A stretch of DNA of 64,000 nucleotides from Amycolatopsis rifamycinica. GTDB taxonomy: Bacteria; Actinomycetota; Actinomycetes; Mycobacteriales; Pseudonocardiaceae. The stretch's first letter is position 1. Each line of letters opens with the position of its first letter. Position numbers and translations under genes: made by a program. This document shows, piece by piece, positions 43,629 to 52,179 of this stretch. The notes under the pieces were generated by a model that had not been told where the DNA came from, did no database searches, and saw nothing but the letters and a program-made list of their open reading frames with translations. The stretch spans positions 114,223 to 178,222 of the forward strand of contig NZ_JMQI01000039.1 of the NCBI RefSeq assembly GCF_000695625.1. Direction: 5' to 3'.

Positions 43629-44036
43629 ATGCCACCGAAGTCTCGTACTGCGGCCGGGGCCAAGAAGGTCCGCCGCAAGGAAAAGAAGAATGTCGCGCAC
43701 GGTCACGCGCACATCAAGAGCACCTTCAACAACACCATCGTCTCGATCACGGACCCGACCGGTGCCGTGATCGCGTGGGCGTCGAGTGGTCACGTGGGCT
43801 TCAAGGGCTCGCGCAAGTCCACCCCGTTCGCCGCGCAGATGGCCGCCGAGAACGCTGCCCGCAAGGCCGCCGAGCACGGCATGAAGAAGGTCGACGTCTT
43901 CGTGAAGGGCCCGGGTTCGGGCCGCGAGACGGCGATCCGCTCGCTGCAGGCGGCCGGCCTCGAGGTCGGCACCATCCAGGACGTGACCCCGCAGCCTCAC
44001 AACGGCTGCCGCCCGCCCAAGCGGCGCCGGGTCTGA
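43629..44036 (+). CDS. rpsK: 30S ribosomal protein S11 (uS11)
   Basis: A 135-aa platform protein. HGHAHIKSTFNNTIVSITDP and the C-terminal PHNGCRPPKRRRV are typical. Confidence 0.98.
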   Translation: MPPKSRTAAGAKKVRRKEKKNVAHGHAHIKSTFNNTIVSITDPTGAVIAWASSGHVGFKGSRKSTPFAAQMAAENAARKAAEHGMKKVDVFVKGPGSGRETAIRSLQAAGLEVGTIQDVTPQPHNGCRPPKRRRV

Positions 44037-44059
44037 GGAACGGGGAGGAGTAAGAAGAA

Positions 44060-44665
44060 ATGGCTCGTTACACCGGCCCCGCGACGCGTATTTCGCGTCG
44101 CCTCAAGGTTGACCTCATCGGCGGCGACCAGGCTTTCGAGCGTCGCCCCTACCCGCCGGGCCAGCACGGCCGCGGGCGCATCAAGGAGTCCGAGTACCTC
44201 CTGCAGTCGCAGGAGAAGCAGAAGGCTCGCTACACCTACGGCGTTCTCGAGCGTCAGTTCGTCCGGTACTACAAGGAAGCCGTCCGGCGTCCGGGCAAGA
44301 CCGGTGAGAACCTGCTGCAGATCCTCGAGTCCCGCCTGGACAACGTGATCTACCGCGCCGGCATCGCCCGCACGCGCCGCCAGGCGCGCCAGCTGGTGAG
44401 CCACGGCCACTTCCTGGTCAACGGCCAGAAGGTGAACGTCCCGTCGTTCCAGGTCACCAAGTGGGACATCATCGACGTGCGGCCGAAGTCCATGGGCATG
44501 CTGCCGTTCGTGGCGGCGAAGGAGTCCTTCGGCGACCGCCCGATCCCGGCGTGGCTGCAGGTCGTCCAGTCCAACCTCCGCGTGCTGGTCCACCAGCTCC
44601 CGGAGCGTGCGCAGATCGACGTTCCGGTTCAGGAACAGCTGATCGTCGAGCTCTACTCGAAGTAG
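44060..44665 (+). CDS. rpsD: 30S ribosomal protein S4, zinc-free type (uS4)
   Basis: A 201-aa 16S assembly-initiator protein with an S4 RNA-binding domain (RLDNVIYRAGIARTRRQARQ). No N-terminal Cys cluster is present, so it is the zinc-free form. Confidence 0.98.
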   Translation: MARYTGPATRISRRLKVDLIGGDQAFERRPYPPGQHGRGRIKESEYLLQSQEKQKARYTYGVLERQFVRYYKEAVRRPGKTGENLLQILESRLDNVIYRAGIARTRRQARQLVSHGHFLVNGQKVNVPSFQVTKWDIIDVRPKSMGMLPFVAAKESFGDRPIPAWLQVVQSNLRVLVHQLPERAQIDVPVQEQLIVELYSK

Positions 44666-44683
44666 TCCGGCACCGTCGGACAA

Positions 44684-44712
44684 GGCGGCGGCGCGACAGG
44701 TGCGCCGCCGCC
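44684..44712 (+). promoter_or_regulatory. strong hairpin between rpsD and rpoA
   Basis: A perfect 11-bp GC stem (44684-44694 with 44702-44712) with a 7-nt loop lies 18 nt after the rpsD stop, in a 103-nt spacer. No U-run follows. It may tune rpoA level relative to the ribosomal genes. Confidence 0.45.
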
Positions 44713-44768
44713 GCGCCATCCCTTCGACGTCATATGGCGGGCGTCGTCTGGAAAGGAACCAGGAAGAA

Positions 44769-45839
44769 ATGCTGATTTCCCAGCGGCCGGCTCTCGGCGA
44801 AGAGACGGTCAACGAGACCCGCTCCCGGTTCACCATCGAACCGCTGGAGCCCGGCTTCGGCTACACGCTCGGCAACTCGCTGCGGCGCACGCTGCTGTCG
44901 TCCATCCCGGGCGCGGCCGTGACGAGCATCCGCATCGACGGCGTGCTGCACGAATTCACCACCGTTCCCGGGGTGAAGGAAGACGTCACCGACATCATCC
45001 TGAACCTCAAGGAGCTCGTGGTGTCCTCGGAAGAGGACGAGCCGGTCACCATGTACCTGCGCAAGCAGGGCCCGGGTGAGGTCACGGCGGCCGACATCGT
45101 GCCGCCGGCCGGCGTCACCGTGCACAACCAGGACCTGCACATCGCGTCGCTGAACGGCAAGGGCAAGCTCGAGATCGAGCTCGTCGTCGAGCGCGGCCGC
45201 GGTTACGTTCCCGCCCTGCAGAACAAGCAGGCGGGCGCGGAGATCGGCCGGATCCCGGTCGACTCGATCTACTCGCCGGTCCTGAAGGTGACGTACAAGG
45301 TCGAGGCGACCCGTGTCGAGCAGCGCACCGACTTCGACAAGCTGATCCTGGACGTCGAGACCAAGCCGTCGATCACGCCGCGCGACGCGGTCGCGTCGGC
45401 CGGCAAGACGCTGGTGGAGCTGTTCGGTCTCGCCCGCGAGCTGAACGTCGACGCCGAGGGCATCGAGATCGGCCCGTCGCCGCAGGAGGCGGACACCATC
45501 GCCGCCTACGCGATGCCGATCGAGGACCTGGACCTCACCGTCCGGTCGTACAACTGCCTCAAGCGCGAGGGCATCCACACGGTGGGCGAGCTGGTCTCGC
45601 GCAGCGAGGCGGACCTGCTCGACATCCGCAACTTCGGCGCCAAGTCGATCGACGAGGTCAAGCTGAAGCTCGTCGGCCTCGGCCTCGCGCTCAAGGACAG
45701 CCCGCCCGGGTTCGACCCGACCGCGGCGGCCGCGAGCTACGACGGTGAAGGCTGGTCGGAGGGTGTCGGCGGCATCGCCGACGGGATTTCGGACGGCCAC
45801 GACGATGGCCAGGACTACGCAGAGACCGAGCAGCTCTGA
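44769..45839 (+). CDS. rpoA: RNA polymerase alpha subunit
   Basis: A 356-aa protein that nucleates RNA polymerase assembly and whose C-terminal domain contacts regulators and UP elements. The ATG at 44769 gives MLISQRPALGEETVNETRSR; the frame is open to 44700, but the extra residues are not alpha-like. The N-terminal dimerisation domain (TLGNSLRRTLLSSIPGAAVT) and the C-terminal domain (YNCLKREGIHTVGELV, NFGAKSIDEVKLKL) are intact. The acidic tail is longer than in E. coli. Confidence 0.98.
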   Translation: MLISQRPALGEETVNETRSRFTIEPLEPGFGYTLGNSLRRTLLSSIPGAAVTSIRIDGVLHEFTTVPGVKEDVTDIILNLKELVVSSEEDEPVTMYLRKQGPGEVTAADIVPPAGVTVHNQDLHIASLNGKGKLEIELVVERGRGYVPALQNKQAGAEIGRIPVDSIYSPVLKVTYKVEATRVEQRTDFDKLILDVETKPSITPRDAVASAGKTLVELFGLARELNVDAEGIEIGPSPQEADTIAAYAMPIEDLDLTVRSYNCLKREGIHTVGELVSRSEADLLDIRNFGAKSIDEVKLKLVGLGLALKDSPPGFDPTAAAASYDGEGWSEGVGGIADGISDGHDDGQDYAETEQL

Positions 45840-45880
45840 GGCTTTGTGCCTGGACGCTGTGAGCTGAACTAGGAGAACCA

Positions 45881-46435
45881 ATGCCCACCCCTACCAAGGG
45901 AGCCCGGCTCGGCGGGTCGTCCGCGCACGAGCGGCTGATCCTGGCCAACTTGGCCACGCAGCTGTTCGAGCACGGCAAGATCACGACCACCGAGGCGAAG
46001 GCCCGCCGGGTTCGCCCGCTGGCCGAGAAGCTGATCACGAAGGCGAAGCGGGGCGACCTGCACAACCGCCGTCAGGTGCAGAAGGTCGTCCGTGACAAGG
46101 ACGTCGTGCACAAGCTGTTCGCCGAGATCGGTCCGCACTTCGCGGAGCGCCCCGGTGGCTACACCCGGATCACCAAGACGATGGCGCGCAAGGGCGACAA
46201 CGCCGCCATGGCCGTCATCGAACTGGTGGCCGAGAAGACCGTGACGTCCGAGGCCGAGCGCGCTCGCAAGACGAAGTTCGCCAAGGACGAGAAGGCCGCC
46301 GCTCCGGCTGCTGCCGAGGAGACCTCGACCGAGGAGACCACCGAGGCGCCCGCCGCCGAGGAGGCCAAGGTCGAGGACACCACCGCCGAAACCGAGGCCC
46401 CGGCTTCGGAAGACGCGGACGCCAAGAAGGACTGA
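45881..46435 (+). CDS. rplQ: 50S ribosomal protein L17 (bL17), with acidic C-terminal tail
   Basis: A 184-aa protein; the L17 core (MPTPTKGARLGGSSAHERLI...) ends near residue 120. A 60-residue Ala/Glu/Thr-rich acidic tail follows, as in other actinobacteria. It ends shortly before truA. Confidence 0.98.
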   Translation: MPTPTKGARLGGSSAHERLILANLATQLFEHGKITTTEAKARRVRPLAEKLITKAKRGDLHNRRQVQKVVRDKDVVHKLFAEIGPHFAERPGGYTRITKTMARKGDNAAMAVIELVAEKTVTSEAERARKTKFAKDEKAAAPAAAEETSTEETTEAPAAEEAKVEDTTAETEAPASEDADAKKD

Positions 46436-46439
46436 CGTC

Positions 46440-47336
46440 CTGACGGCCGATTCGACACCGGACGAGCCCGCCACTCCCCCCGGGGAGGGCGGGCTCGTTC
46501 GTCTGCGCCTGGACGTCTCCTACGACGGCACGGACTTCTCGGGCTGGGCCCGCCAGCCGGGCCGCCGCACGGTCCAGGGCGTCCTGGAGGAGGCTCTGCT
46601 GCGGCAGCCGCCGGGGGCCGCCGTGCCGAAGTCCGTGGTCGTGGCGGGCCGCACGGACGCCGGGGTGCACGCGACGGGCCAGGTGGTCCACGTCGACGTG
46701 GTGCCGCTTTCCGAGCCCTCAGGCCGCGTTCCCGTGTCTTCCGAGGGCATCCCGGACCTGACCCGCATGGTGGGCCGCTGGAACCGCCTGCTGCCGGGTG
46801 ACGTCCGGGTGCTGGGCGCCCGGGTCGCGCCGGAGGGCTTCGACGCCCGGTTCTCGGCGATCCGCCGGCACTACCGCTACCGGGTCTCGGACGCGCCGTG
46901 GGGCGTGGACCCGTTGCGCCGCCACGACACCCTGGCCTGGAACCGTCCACTGTCGACGGACGCGATGAACGCGGCGGCCGCGGAGCTGCTGGGTCTGCAC
47001 GACTTCGCGGCGTACTGCAAGCAGCGCGACACGGGCACGACGATCCGCGAGCTGCAGCACCTGGAGTGGACCCGGGTGGACGACCACCTGCTGGAGGTCC
47101 GGGTCTCGGCGGACGCGTTCTGCCACTCGATGGTCCGCAGCCTGGTCGGCGTCCTGCTCCTGGTCGGCGACGGCCGCCGCACCGACGCGTGGCCCGCGAA
47201 GGTCTTGGAGAGCGGCATCCGCGACAGCGCGGTCGCCCCGGCCCACGGCCTCACCCTGCTCGGCGTGGACTACCCGCCGGACGAGGAACTCGCGGCCCGC
47301 GCGGAACAGACGCGCAACGTCCGCACTGCGCCGTAA
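46440..47336 (+). CDS. truA: tRNA pseudouridine(38-40) synthase TruA, with non-canonical start
   Basis: Isomerises U38-40 in the anticodon arm of tRNAs. TruA similarity begins in VRLRLDVSYDGTDFSGWARQ, well before the first ATG/GTG/TTG in this frame (GTG 46623). With a CTG start at 46440, five bases after the rplQ stop, the protein is 298 aa, close to mycobacterial TruA. The catalytic Asp is then residue 73 (GRTDAGVHATG). No usable ATG, GTG or TTG lies between 46440 and 46623, so either CTG (or another rare codon) is used, or the protein is truncated. The exact start is uncertain. Confidence 0.88.
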   Translation: MTADSTPDEPATPPGEGGLVRLRLDVSYDGTDFSGWARQPGRRTVQGVLEEALLRQPPGAAVPKSVVVAGRTDAGVHATGQVVHVDVVPLSEPSGRVPVSSEGIPDLTRMVGRWNRLLPGDVRVLGARVAPEGFDARFSAIRRHYRYRVSDAPWGVDPLRRHDTLAWNRPLSTDAMNAAAAELLGLHDFAAYCKQRDTGTTIRELQHLEWTRVDDHLLEVRVSADAFCHSMVRSLVGVLLLVGDGRRTDAWPAKVLESGIRDSAVAPAHGLTLLGVDYPPDEELAARAEQTRNVRTAP

Positions 47337-47378
47337 CCGGAAGCGGGTGGCTCCCCGAGGGGAACCACCCGCTTCCGG
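47337..47378. terminator. terminator after truA
   Basis: A 20-nt inverted repeat with one mismatch (47337-47356 with 47359-47378) begins at the truA stop. It lies between convergent truA and the minus-strand ESX gene and may serve both. Confidence 0.7.
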
Positions 47379-47393
47379 CTGTCCGAAAAGACC

Positions 47394-48113
47394 TCAGTCG
47401 CCGCGGCGGACGGGGCCGAGGAGCTGCTGCTCCTTGCCCGTGGTGACCAGGCGCAGGGGGCGCCAGAGGTTGCGGCCCAGTGCCACCACCTGGTCGTCCT
47501 TCAACGTCGTCAGCTGGCGCATCATCTGGGGCGGCAGCCGCCAGATGCGGGCCGCCAGCTCGGCCTGGCCGGCCGGGAGGCGCTGCATCAGCACCAGGTC
47601 CGCCGCGTTGGCCGTCGCGCCCGCCTGCGGGTGCAGGTACGGGAGCACGTAGACCGTCGTCTGCCAGGGCGAGCGGGGCGGGAACAGGTCCTGCGGGGTC
47701 GGGCCGCCGTCGGTCACCACCAGCAGCGGCGCGTCCTCCGACGGCCGCGGCAGCTCGACCGGCGACAGCCGGCGGATCTGCACCAGCGGTGACGGCCGTC
47801 CGTCGCGGCTGCCTGCCGCCCGGGACAGCACCTGCCACTCGGTGGGGCGCCCGGTCGCGACCACCACCCACGCGCCGACCGCCATCGCGCGCATGGCCAC
47901 CTGGCGGGCCAGGTACAGCCCGCCCACCAGCACGATCCGGGTGGGGGTCGAACGCAGCGCCGAGATCGTCAGCGGCTCGCCCTTGAGGCCCGAGCCGAGC
48001 ACGATCCCGCCGCGGTCACCCGAGGGGCTGATGGCGTCGAGCATCGCCGGGTCCACCGTGAACTCCGGGGCCACGCCGCCGTTCTGCCCGGCGTCACGGA
48101 CGCGCGAACTCAT
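47394..48113 (-). CDS. ESX-4-locus protein of unknown function
   Basis: A 239-aa protein coupled to eccE (ATGA overlap). It has alternating hydrophobic strands and helices (TRIVLVGGLYLARQVAMRAM, APLLVVTDGGPTPQDLF) and could be a Rossmann-like or alpha/beta soluble protein. No signal peptide, membrane helix or nucleotide-binding motif is clear. Its fixed position behind eccE suggests a role with the secretion complex. Confidence 0.65.
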   Translation of the reverse strand: MSSRVRDAGQNGGVAPEFTVDPAMLDAISPSGDRGGIVLGSGLKGEPLTISALRSTPTRIVLVGGLYLARQVAMRAMAVGAWVVVATGRPTEWQVLSRAAGSRDGRPSPLVQIRRLSPVELPRPSEDAPLLVVTDGGPTPQDLFPPRSPWQTTVYVLPYLHPQAGATANAADLVLMQRLPAGQAELAARIWRLPPQMMRQLTTLKDDQVVALGRNLWRPLRLVTTGKEQQLLGPVRRGD

Positions 48114-49813
48114 GCTGTGCCTCCGATCGGCAACGTCGCGGCGAGCGCGGAAACCTGCAGCCCGCGCAGCGGCGTCAGGTCCACCCCGAGCCGCTCGGAC
48201 AACCCGTGCAGCCGCTGTTCGGCGGCGTCGAGCTCACGCGGGTTCCGCGCGCTCAGCCGGACGACGCCGCGCAGCCCGATCTTGCCTTCGTCGGACGCCG
48301 GGGAGATCGACATCGCCAGCGTCGCCGACAGCGCGCGGACGCTCGTCAGCGCGTTGAGGCTGCTGGTGACCTTGCCCTTCGGCCAGCCGGTGATGGCGTA
48401 GCTCGCGTGCCCGATGCCGGCCGCGGTCACGCCGGACCAGCGTTCCTGCAGCGTCACCTTGGTCGGCGAGCCGGCCACGGCGGTCAGCTCCGCGGCCGAG
48501 ATGCTCGCCCGCAGCAGCTCGTCCGGGTCGAGCGGCCGCGTCGGCACGCCCTGGGACTCCAGCGCGTTGCGCACCCGCGACAGCGCGCCGATCAGCGCGC
48601 GGTGGGCGCCGACGACGCCGCCGCCGCGTTCCCGGATCGCGGCCGGGCACCGCCTGGGGTCGAGCCGGATGGCCACCCACGTCGTCCGCCGCGCCGCCGC
48701 GGGCAGCGGGCCCAGCACCTCCATGTAGGAGCTCAGCGCCGGCGAGTCCGACGGCAGCGCCGCGCTGCCCGGGTAGCAGTGCCAGATCATCTGGATCGAG
48801 TCGAGGACCACCCCGCGGTCCTCGAGGCAGGGCGCCAGCGCCGAGAGCGGCAGGCTCGGCGCGCCGTCGGCCTGGGTGATCAGCGCCGGCGTCGGTTCGA
48901 CGAGCAGCACCGCCGTCCACGTGCCGTCGTTCCAGGCGAGCCCGACCTGCTGGCGCTCGTGGTCGACGCCGTGCGCGACGACGAGGTCCGGCACGGCGAT
49001 CCGGAGCAGGTTGACGCGGGCGTCGTCGGGGCCGGTGACCGTGGTCTCTTCGGCGGTCATGGCTTCGACGGTGCTCGGCGGCAGCGGGTCGGCCACCCGG
49101 TCGTGCGAGCGGAAGCTGTAGCGCAGCGTCAGGCCGACCCACTGGGTGAACCAGCGGCCGCGCCAGCGCAGCAGCGCGACGATGAGGGCGAAGCCGAGGA
49201 TGCCGACGCTGACCCACTTGAGCGACATGTCGATCGCGAGCAGGACCAGGCCGATCGCGAGGCCGACTTCGAGCACGACGAGGTTGGCCACGGGCAGCGG
49301 GCCGAGGGTGACACCGGAGGACCGGCGCCGCGCCGGCGGGGCCACCCGGACCGGGCCGGGCGGGGGAGTGGCGGGACCACTGTCGTCGGGCCCCTGCGGG
49401 CCGCCGGGACCACCCGGGCCGCCACCGCCGGGACCGCCGGGACCGCCACCGCCGGGACCGCCGGGACCGCCGGGACCGCCAGGACCACCGGGTCCGCCCG
49501 GGCCGCCGCCGCCGGGTCCACCGGGTCCGCCTGGGCCACCCGGACCGCCTGGGCCACCAGGACGTCCGCCCGGACCGCCGGGACCGGGACCGGGGCCGCC
49601 AGGACCGCGCGGAGGCATCCCAGGACCGCCGGGACCGCCAGGGCTACCGGGTCCGCCACCCGGGCCACCGGGCACGCCACCGGGTCCGCCAGGGCCACCG
49701 GGAAGGCCGGGACCACCGGGTCTGCCCGGCCGCGGCGGGGGGCCCGGCGGACGGCCACCGGGCGGCGGGGGCCCGGGCGGGCCAGGCGGACGTGGAGGAG
49801 TGGTGACGGACAT
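48110..49813 (-). CDS. eccE: type VII secretion membrane protein EccE, with collagen-like N-terminus
   Basis: A 567-aa protein of the ESX membrane complex. The start MSVTTPPRPPGPPGPP at 49813 leads into about 135 residues (7-142) made almost only of Gly and Pro in GPG and GGP triplets. Two transmembrane helices (about 175-195 and 202-222, VVLEVGLAIGLVLLAI) and the EccE periplasmic domain follow. An in-frame start at 49903 is less likely. EccE is missing from ESX-4 of M. tuberculosis but present in other actinobacterial ESX-4-type loci. Confidence 0.85.
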   Translation of the reverse strand: MSVTTPPRPPGPPGPPPPGGRPPGPPPRPGRPGGPGLPGGPGGPGGVPGGPGGGPGSPGGPGGPGMPPRGPGGPGPGPGGPGGRPGGPGGPGGPGGPGGPGGGGPGGPGGPGGPGGPGGPGGGGPGGPGGGGPGGPGGPQGPDDSGPATPPPGPVRVAPPARRRSSGVTLGPLPVANLVVLEVGLAIGLVLLAIDMSLKWVSVGILGFALIVALLRWRGRWFTQWVGLTLRYSFRSHDRVADPLPPSTVEAMTAEETTVTGPDDARVNLLRIAVPDLVVAHGVDHERQQVGLAWNDGTWTAVLLVEPTPALITQADGAPSLPLSALAPCLEDRGVVLDSIQMIWHCYPGSAALPSDSPALSSYMEVLGPLPAAARRTTWVAIRLDPRRCPAAIRERGGGVVGAHRALIGALSRVRNALESQGVPTRPLDPDELLRASISAAELTAVAGSPTKVTLQERWSGVTAAGIGHASYAITGWPKGKVTSSLNALTSVRALSATLAMSISPASDEGKIGLRGVVRLSARNPRELDAAEQRLHGLSERLGVDLTPLRGLQVSALAATLPIGGTA

Positions 49814-49969
49814 CCGCGCTTTCTCTTCCCCTCGTGCTTGCTGCGTACCCGGAAGCCGGGTCCCGGGGTGCCCGACACTAGCTTGAGTTGGTAGAAACCC
49901 CACACCAGACGGTCCCCGTACGGCTATCCTGCGGAACCGTACCGCGACGGGGAGAGCTGTAGGTCGAGA

Positions 49970-51610
49970 ATGCCATCAACACCCACGACTAAGTCTCAGG
50001 TCCAGGCGTATCAGTTCGTCCTACGGCGGATGCAGTCGGCGCTGGTCCGGCGGGACGCCGTGATGCTGCACGACCCGATGCGCACCCACACGCGGGCCAC
50101 CATCGTGGGCGTGGTGCTGGGCGCGCTCGGCATGATCGTGTTCGTCGTCTGGGGCCTGCTCAGCCCGGCGCCGTCGGTGCCCGAGGCCGGGAACATCGTG
50201 ATCGGCGAGCAGTCCGGCACGGTCTACGTCGTGGCGGGCAACCCGAAGAAGCTGATCCCGACGTTCAACCTCGCGTCGGCGCGGCTTCTCCTGCTGGCCC
50301 AGCAGAAGCAGCCGGGGGGCGGTGCCGGTGGCGCGACCCCGCCGCCCGCCGCGGCCGCCGCCGCGGGCGCGGCGAGTGTGAAGAATCCCACGGTCGTTTC
50401 CGACGAGCAGCTGAAGGACATTCCGCGCGACAAACTGACCGGAATTCCGGACGGCCCGCAGCTGATCCCGACGGATTCCCAGCGCATTTCCCCCAATTGG
50501 GCCGTCTGCGACCAGGTCCAGCTCGACACGGCGCTGCCGAACCCCGACACGGGCCGGACCAACACCTACGTTTTCGGCGGCGTCGCGCCGAGCGGCCTCG
50601 GTGCCGAGCTCGGCGAGAACGAGGCGTTGCTGACGAAGGCCGACAACGGGAAGACCTACCTGGTCTACCGGCTGCCGAGCTCCCGGAACCGGCCGAACGC
50701 GAACACCGTGCGCGCCGAGATCGACGTCGACAACCCGAACGACGCCGTCCGCACGGCGCTGCAGCTGCCGCCGTCGCCGCGGAAGATCACCCAGGGGCTG
50801 CTCAACGCGATCCCCGAGGTCGCCAAGCTGACGCCGCCGAAGATCCCGAACGGCCCGGCTCCGGCGGACTTCGACGGCCTCGCCTCCGGCGACGTCTTCG
50901 CCACGCAGCAGGCCGGTCAGCGGGAGCTGAACTACTGGGCGATCACCCCGGCCGGCATCCAGCGGGTGTCCAACGCCGTCGCCGACATCATCCGCGTCGC
51001 GAAGAACGGCAGCTCCAGCAGCATCCAGACGCTGGGTCTCGACAAGCTGGCCGGCGTGAAGACCCTGCAGCCCACCGACCCGGACTACATCCCGGTCGAC
51101 GACTTCCCGCGCTCGGTGCCGACGGTCCTCGACGCGACGAAGAACTCGTCCGTCGCGTGCCTGGGCTGGTCGCTGGTCGGGTCCGGTCCCGACCAGGACG
51201 GGCACACCTCGGTGTACGTCGACACGCAGCTGCCCGGTCAGAAGAGCACCGGCGACAGGTTCGCCCCGATGACGGTGACCACGCCGGGCCCGAACCGGGT
51301 GCCGCTCAACGGCTTCTACCTCAAGCCCGGGTTCGCGGCGGTCGTCCAGTCCGCCACCGGCAAGGCCAGCTTCGGCAAGGGCCAGATCCAGCTGATCTCC
51401 GACCGGGGCGTGCGCTACAGCGTCCCGGACGCCCAGACCGCGGACGCGATCGGCCTGAACAACCGGCAGCCCGCGCCCGAGTCGATCATCGGGCTGCTGC
51501 CGACCGGGGCGTCGCTGAACACCCAGGACGTGCTGCGGCAGTTCGACGCGGTGCCGATCGACCCGAACGCCGGCTCGTACCCGACCCCGTCCGCGCCGCC
51601 GGGCAACTGA
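49970..51610 (+). CDS. eccB: type VII secretion protein EccB
   Basis: A 546-aa ESX core component. The short cytoplasmic N-terminus (TTKSQVQAYQFVLRRMQSAL) and one transmembrane helix (about 43-64) precede a large periplasmic part with repeat-type domains. The Cys near NWAVCDQVQ and the Cys near VACLGWSL could pair. It is divergent from eccE, with a 156-nt promoter spacer. A TATCCT -10-like hexamer is at 49925-49930. Confidence 0.93.
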   Translation: MPSTPTTKSQVQAYQFVLRRMQSALVRRDAVMLHDPMRTHTRATIVGVVLGALGMIVFVVWGLLSPAPSVPEAGNIVIGEQSGTVYVVAGNPKKLIPTFNLASARLLLLAQQKQPGGGAGGATPPPAAAAAAGAASVKNPTVVSDEQLKDIPRDKLTGIPDGPQLIPTDSQRISPNWAVCDQVQLDTALPNPDTGRTNTYVFGGVAPSGLGAELGENEALLTKADNGKTYLVYRLPSSRNRPNANTVRAEIDVDNPNDAVRTALQLPPSPRKITQGLLNAIPEVAKLTPPKIPNGPAPADFDGLASGDVFATQQAGQRELNYWAITPAGIQRVSNAVADIIRVAKNGSSSSIQTLGLDKLAGVKTLQPTDPDYIPVDDFPRSVPTVLDATKNSSVACLGWSLVGSGPDQDGHTSVYVDTQLPGQKSTGDRFAPMTVTTPGPNRVPLNGFYLKPGFAAVVQSATGKASFGKGQIQLISDRGVRYSVPDAQTADAIGLNNRQPAPESIIGLLPTGASLNTQDVLRQFDAVPIDPNAGSYPTPSAPPGN

Positions 51611-51794
51611 CGCTTTCGGGGGGTCCGGGTGGCGTAGCCCCCGGCCCGGGGCGAAGCCTCGGCTGAACACTGACGCTTTCGGGGGTCCGGGTGGCGTAGC
51701 CCCCGGCCCGGGGCGAAGCCTCGGCTGAACACTGACGCTTTCGGGGGTCCGGGTGGCGCAGCCCCCGGCCCGGGGCGAAGCCTCGGCTGAACAC
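51608..51794. repeat. three tandem copies of a 62-bp repeat after eccB
   Basis: Copies lie at 51608-51670 (one extra G), 51671-51732 and 51733-51794. The unit runs from TGACGCTTTCGGGGGTCC to CTCGGCTGAACAC; the copies differ at one base (a T/C) and in the G-run length. It is GC-rich and can form stems. The first copy includes the eccB stop. Its unit looks like a dispersed intergenic element that has multiplied in place. Confidence 0.9.
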
Positions 51795-51861
51795 TGAGCG
51801 GAACCACCGGACCGCGGCGGACGTCCCACGCTCGAAGGTCTTTCTCGCGAGTGGAGGTGCC

Positions 51862-52179
51862 GTGGCCGGCTTGAGGATGGACGGTGTGGTCGTCGCCCGG
51901 TACGCCGAGACGGCCGAAGCCGCCGCGGACGACCTGGACGCGGCGGCGGCCGAGGTCGGCGGGGACGTCACCGCGGAGTCCTACGGGACGCTGGGCGCGC
52001 AGATCGGCCTCGGCGAGTCGTACGGCCGCGCGGCCGGGGCGTTGCGGCGGCAGCTGGCCGACGGCGCCGAGGCGCTGCGCTCGGCCGCGGAGGCGCTGCG
52101 GCAGGTGACGGTCCGCCACGGCGGGCAGGACGACGAAGCCGCGGAACTGATCAAGCGGGCCGGGAGGCTTGACGGATGA
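51862..52179 (+). CDS. EspC-like type VII secretion partner
   Basis: A 105-aa, Ala-rich, all-helical protein of the EspC/DUF2580 or WXG100-like class. The GTG at 51862 follows a GGAGGTG ribosome-binding site. It overlaps the following WXG-like gene by 4 nt, so the pair should be co-expressed and may dimerise. Confidence 0.65.
   Translation: MAGLRMDGVVVARYAETAEAAADDLDAAAAEVGGDVTAESYGTLGAQIGLGESYGRAAGALRRQLADGAEALRSAAEALRQVTVRHGGQDDEAAELIKRAGRLDG

Noticed and set aside
49388..49795. CRISPR-like or satellite repeat in eccE
   Set aside because: The repeat unit is coding (Gly/Pro triplets in frame) with no spacers.
51608..51794. CRISPR array
   Set aside because: Three direct copies without unique spacers and no cas gene.
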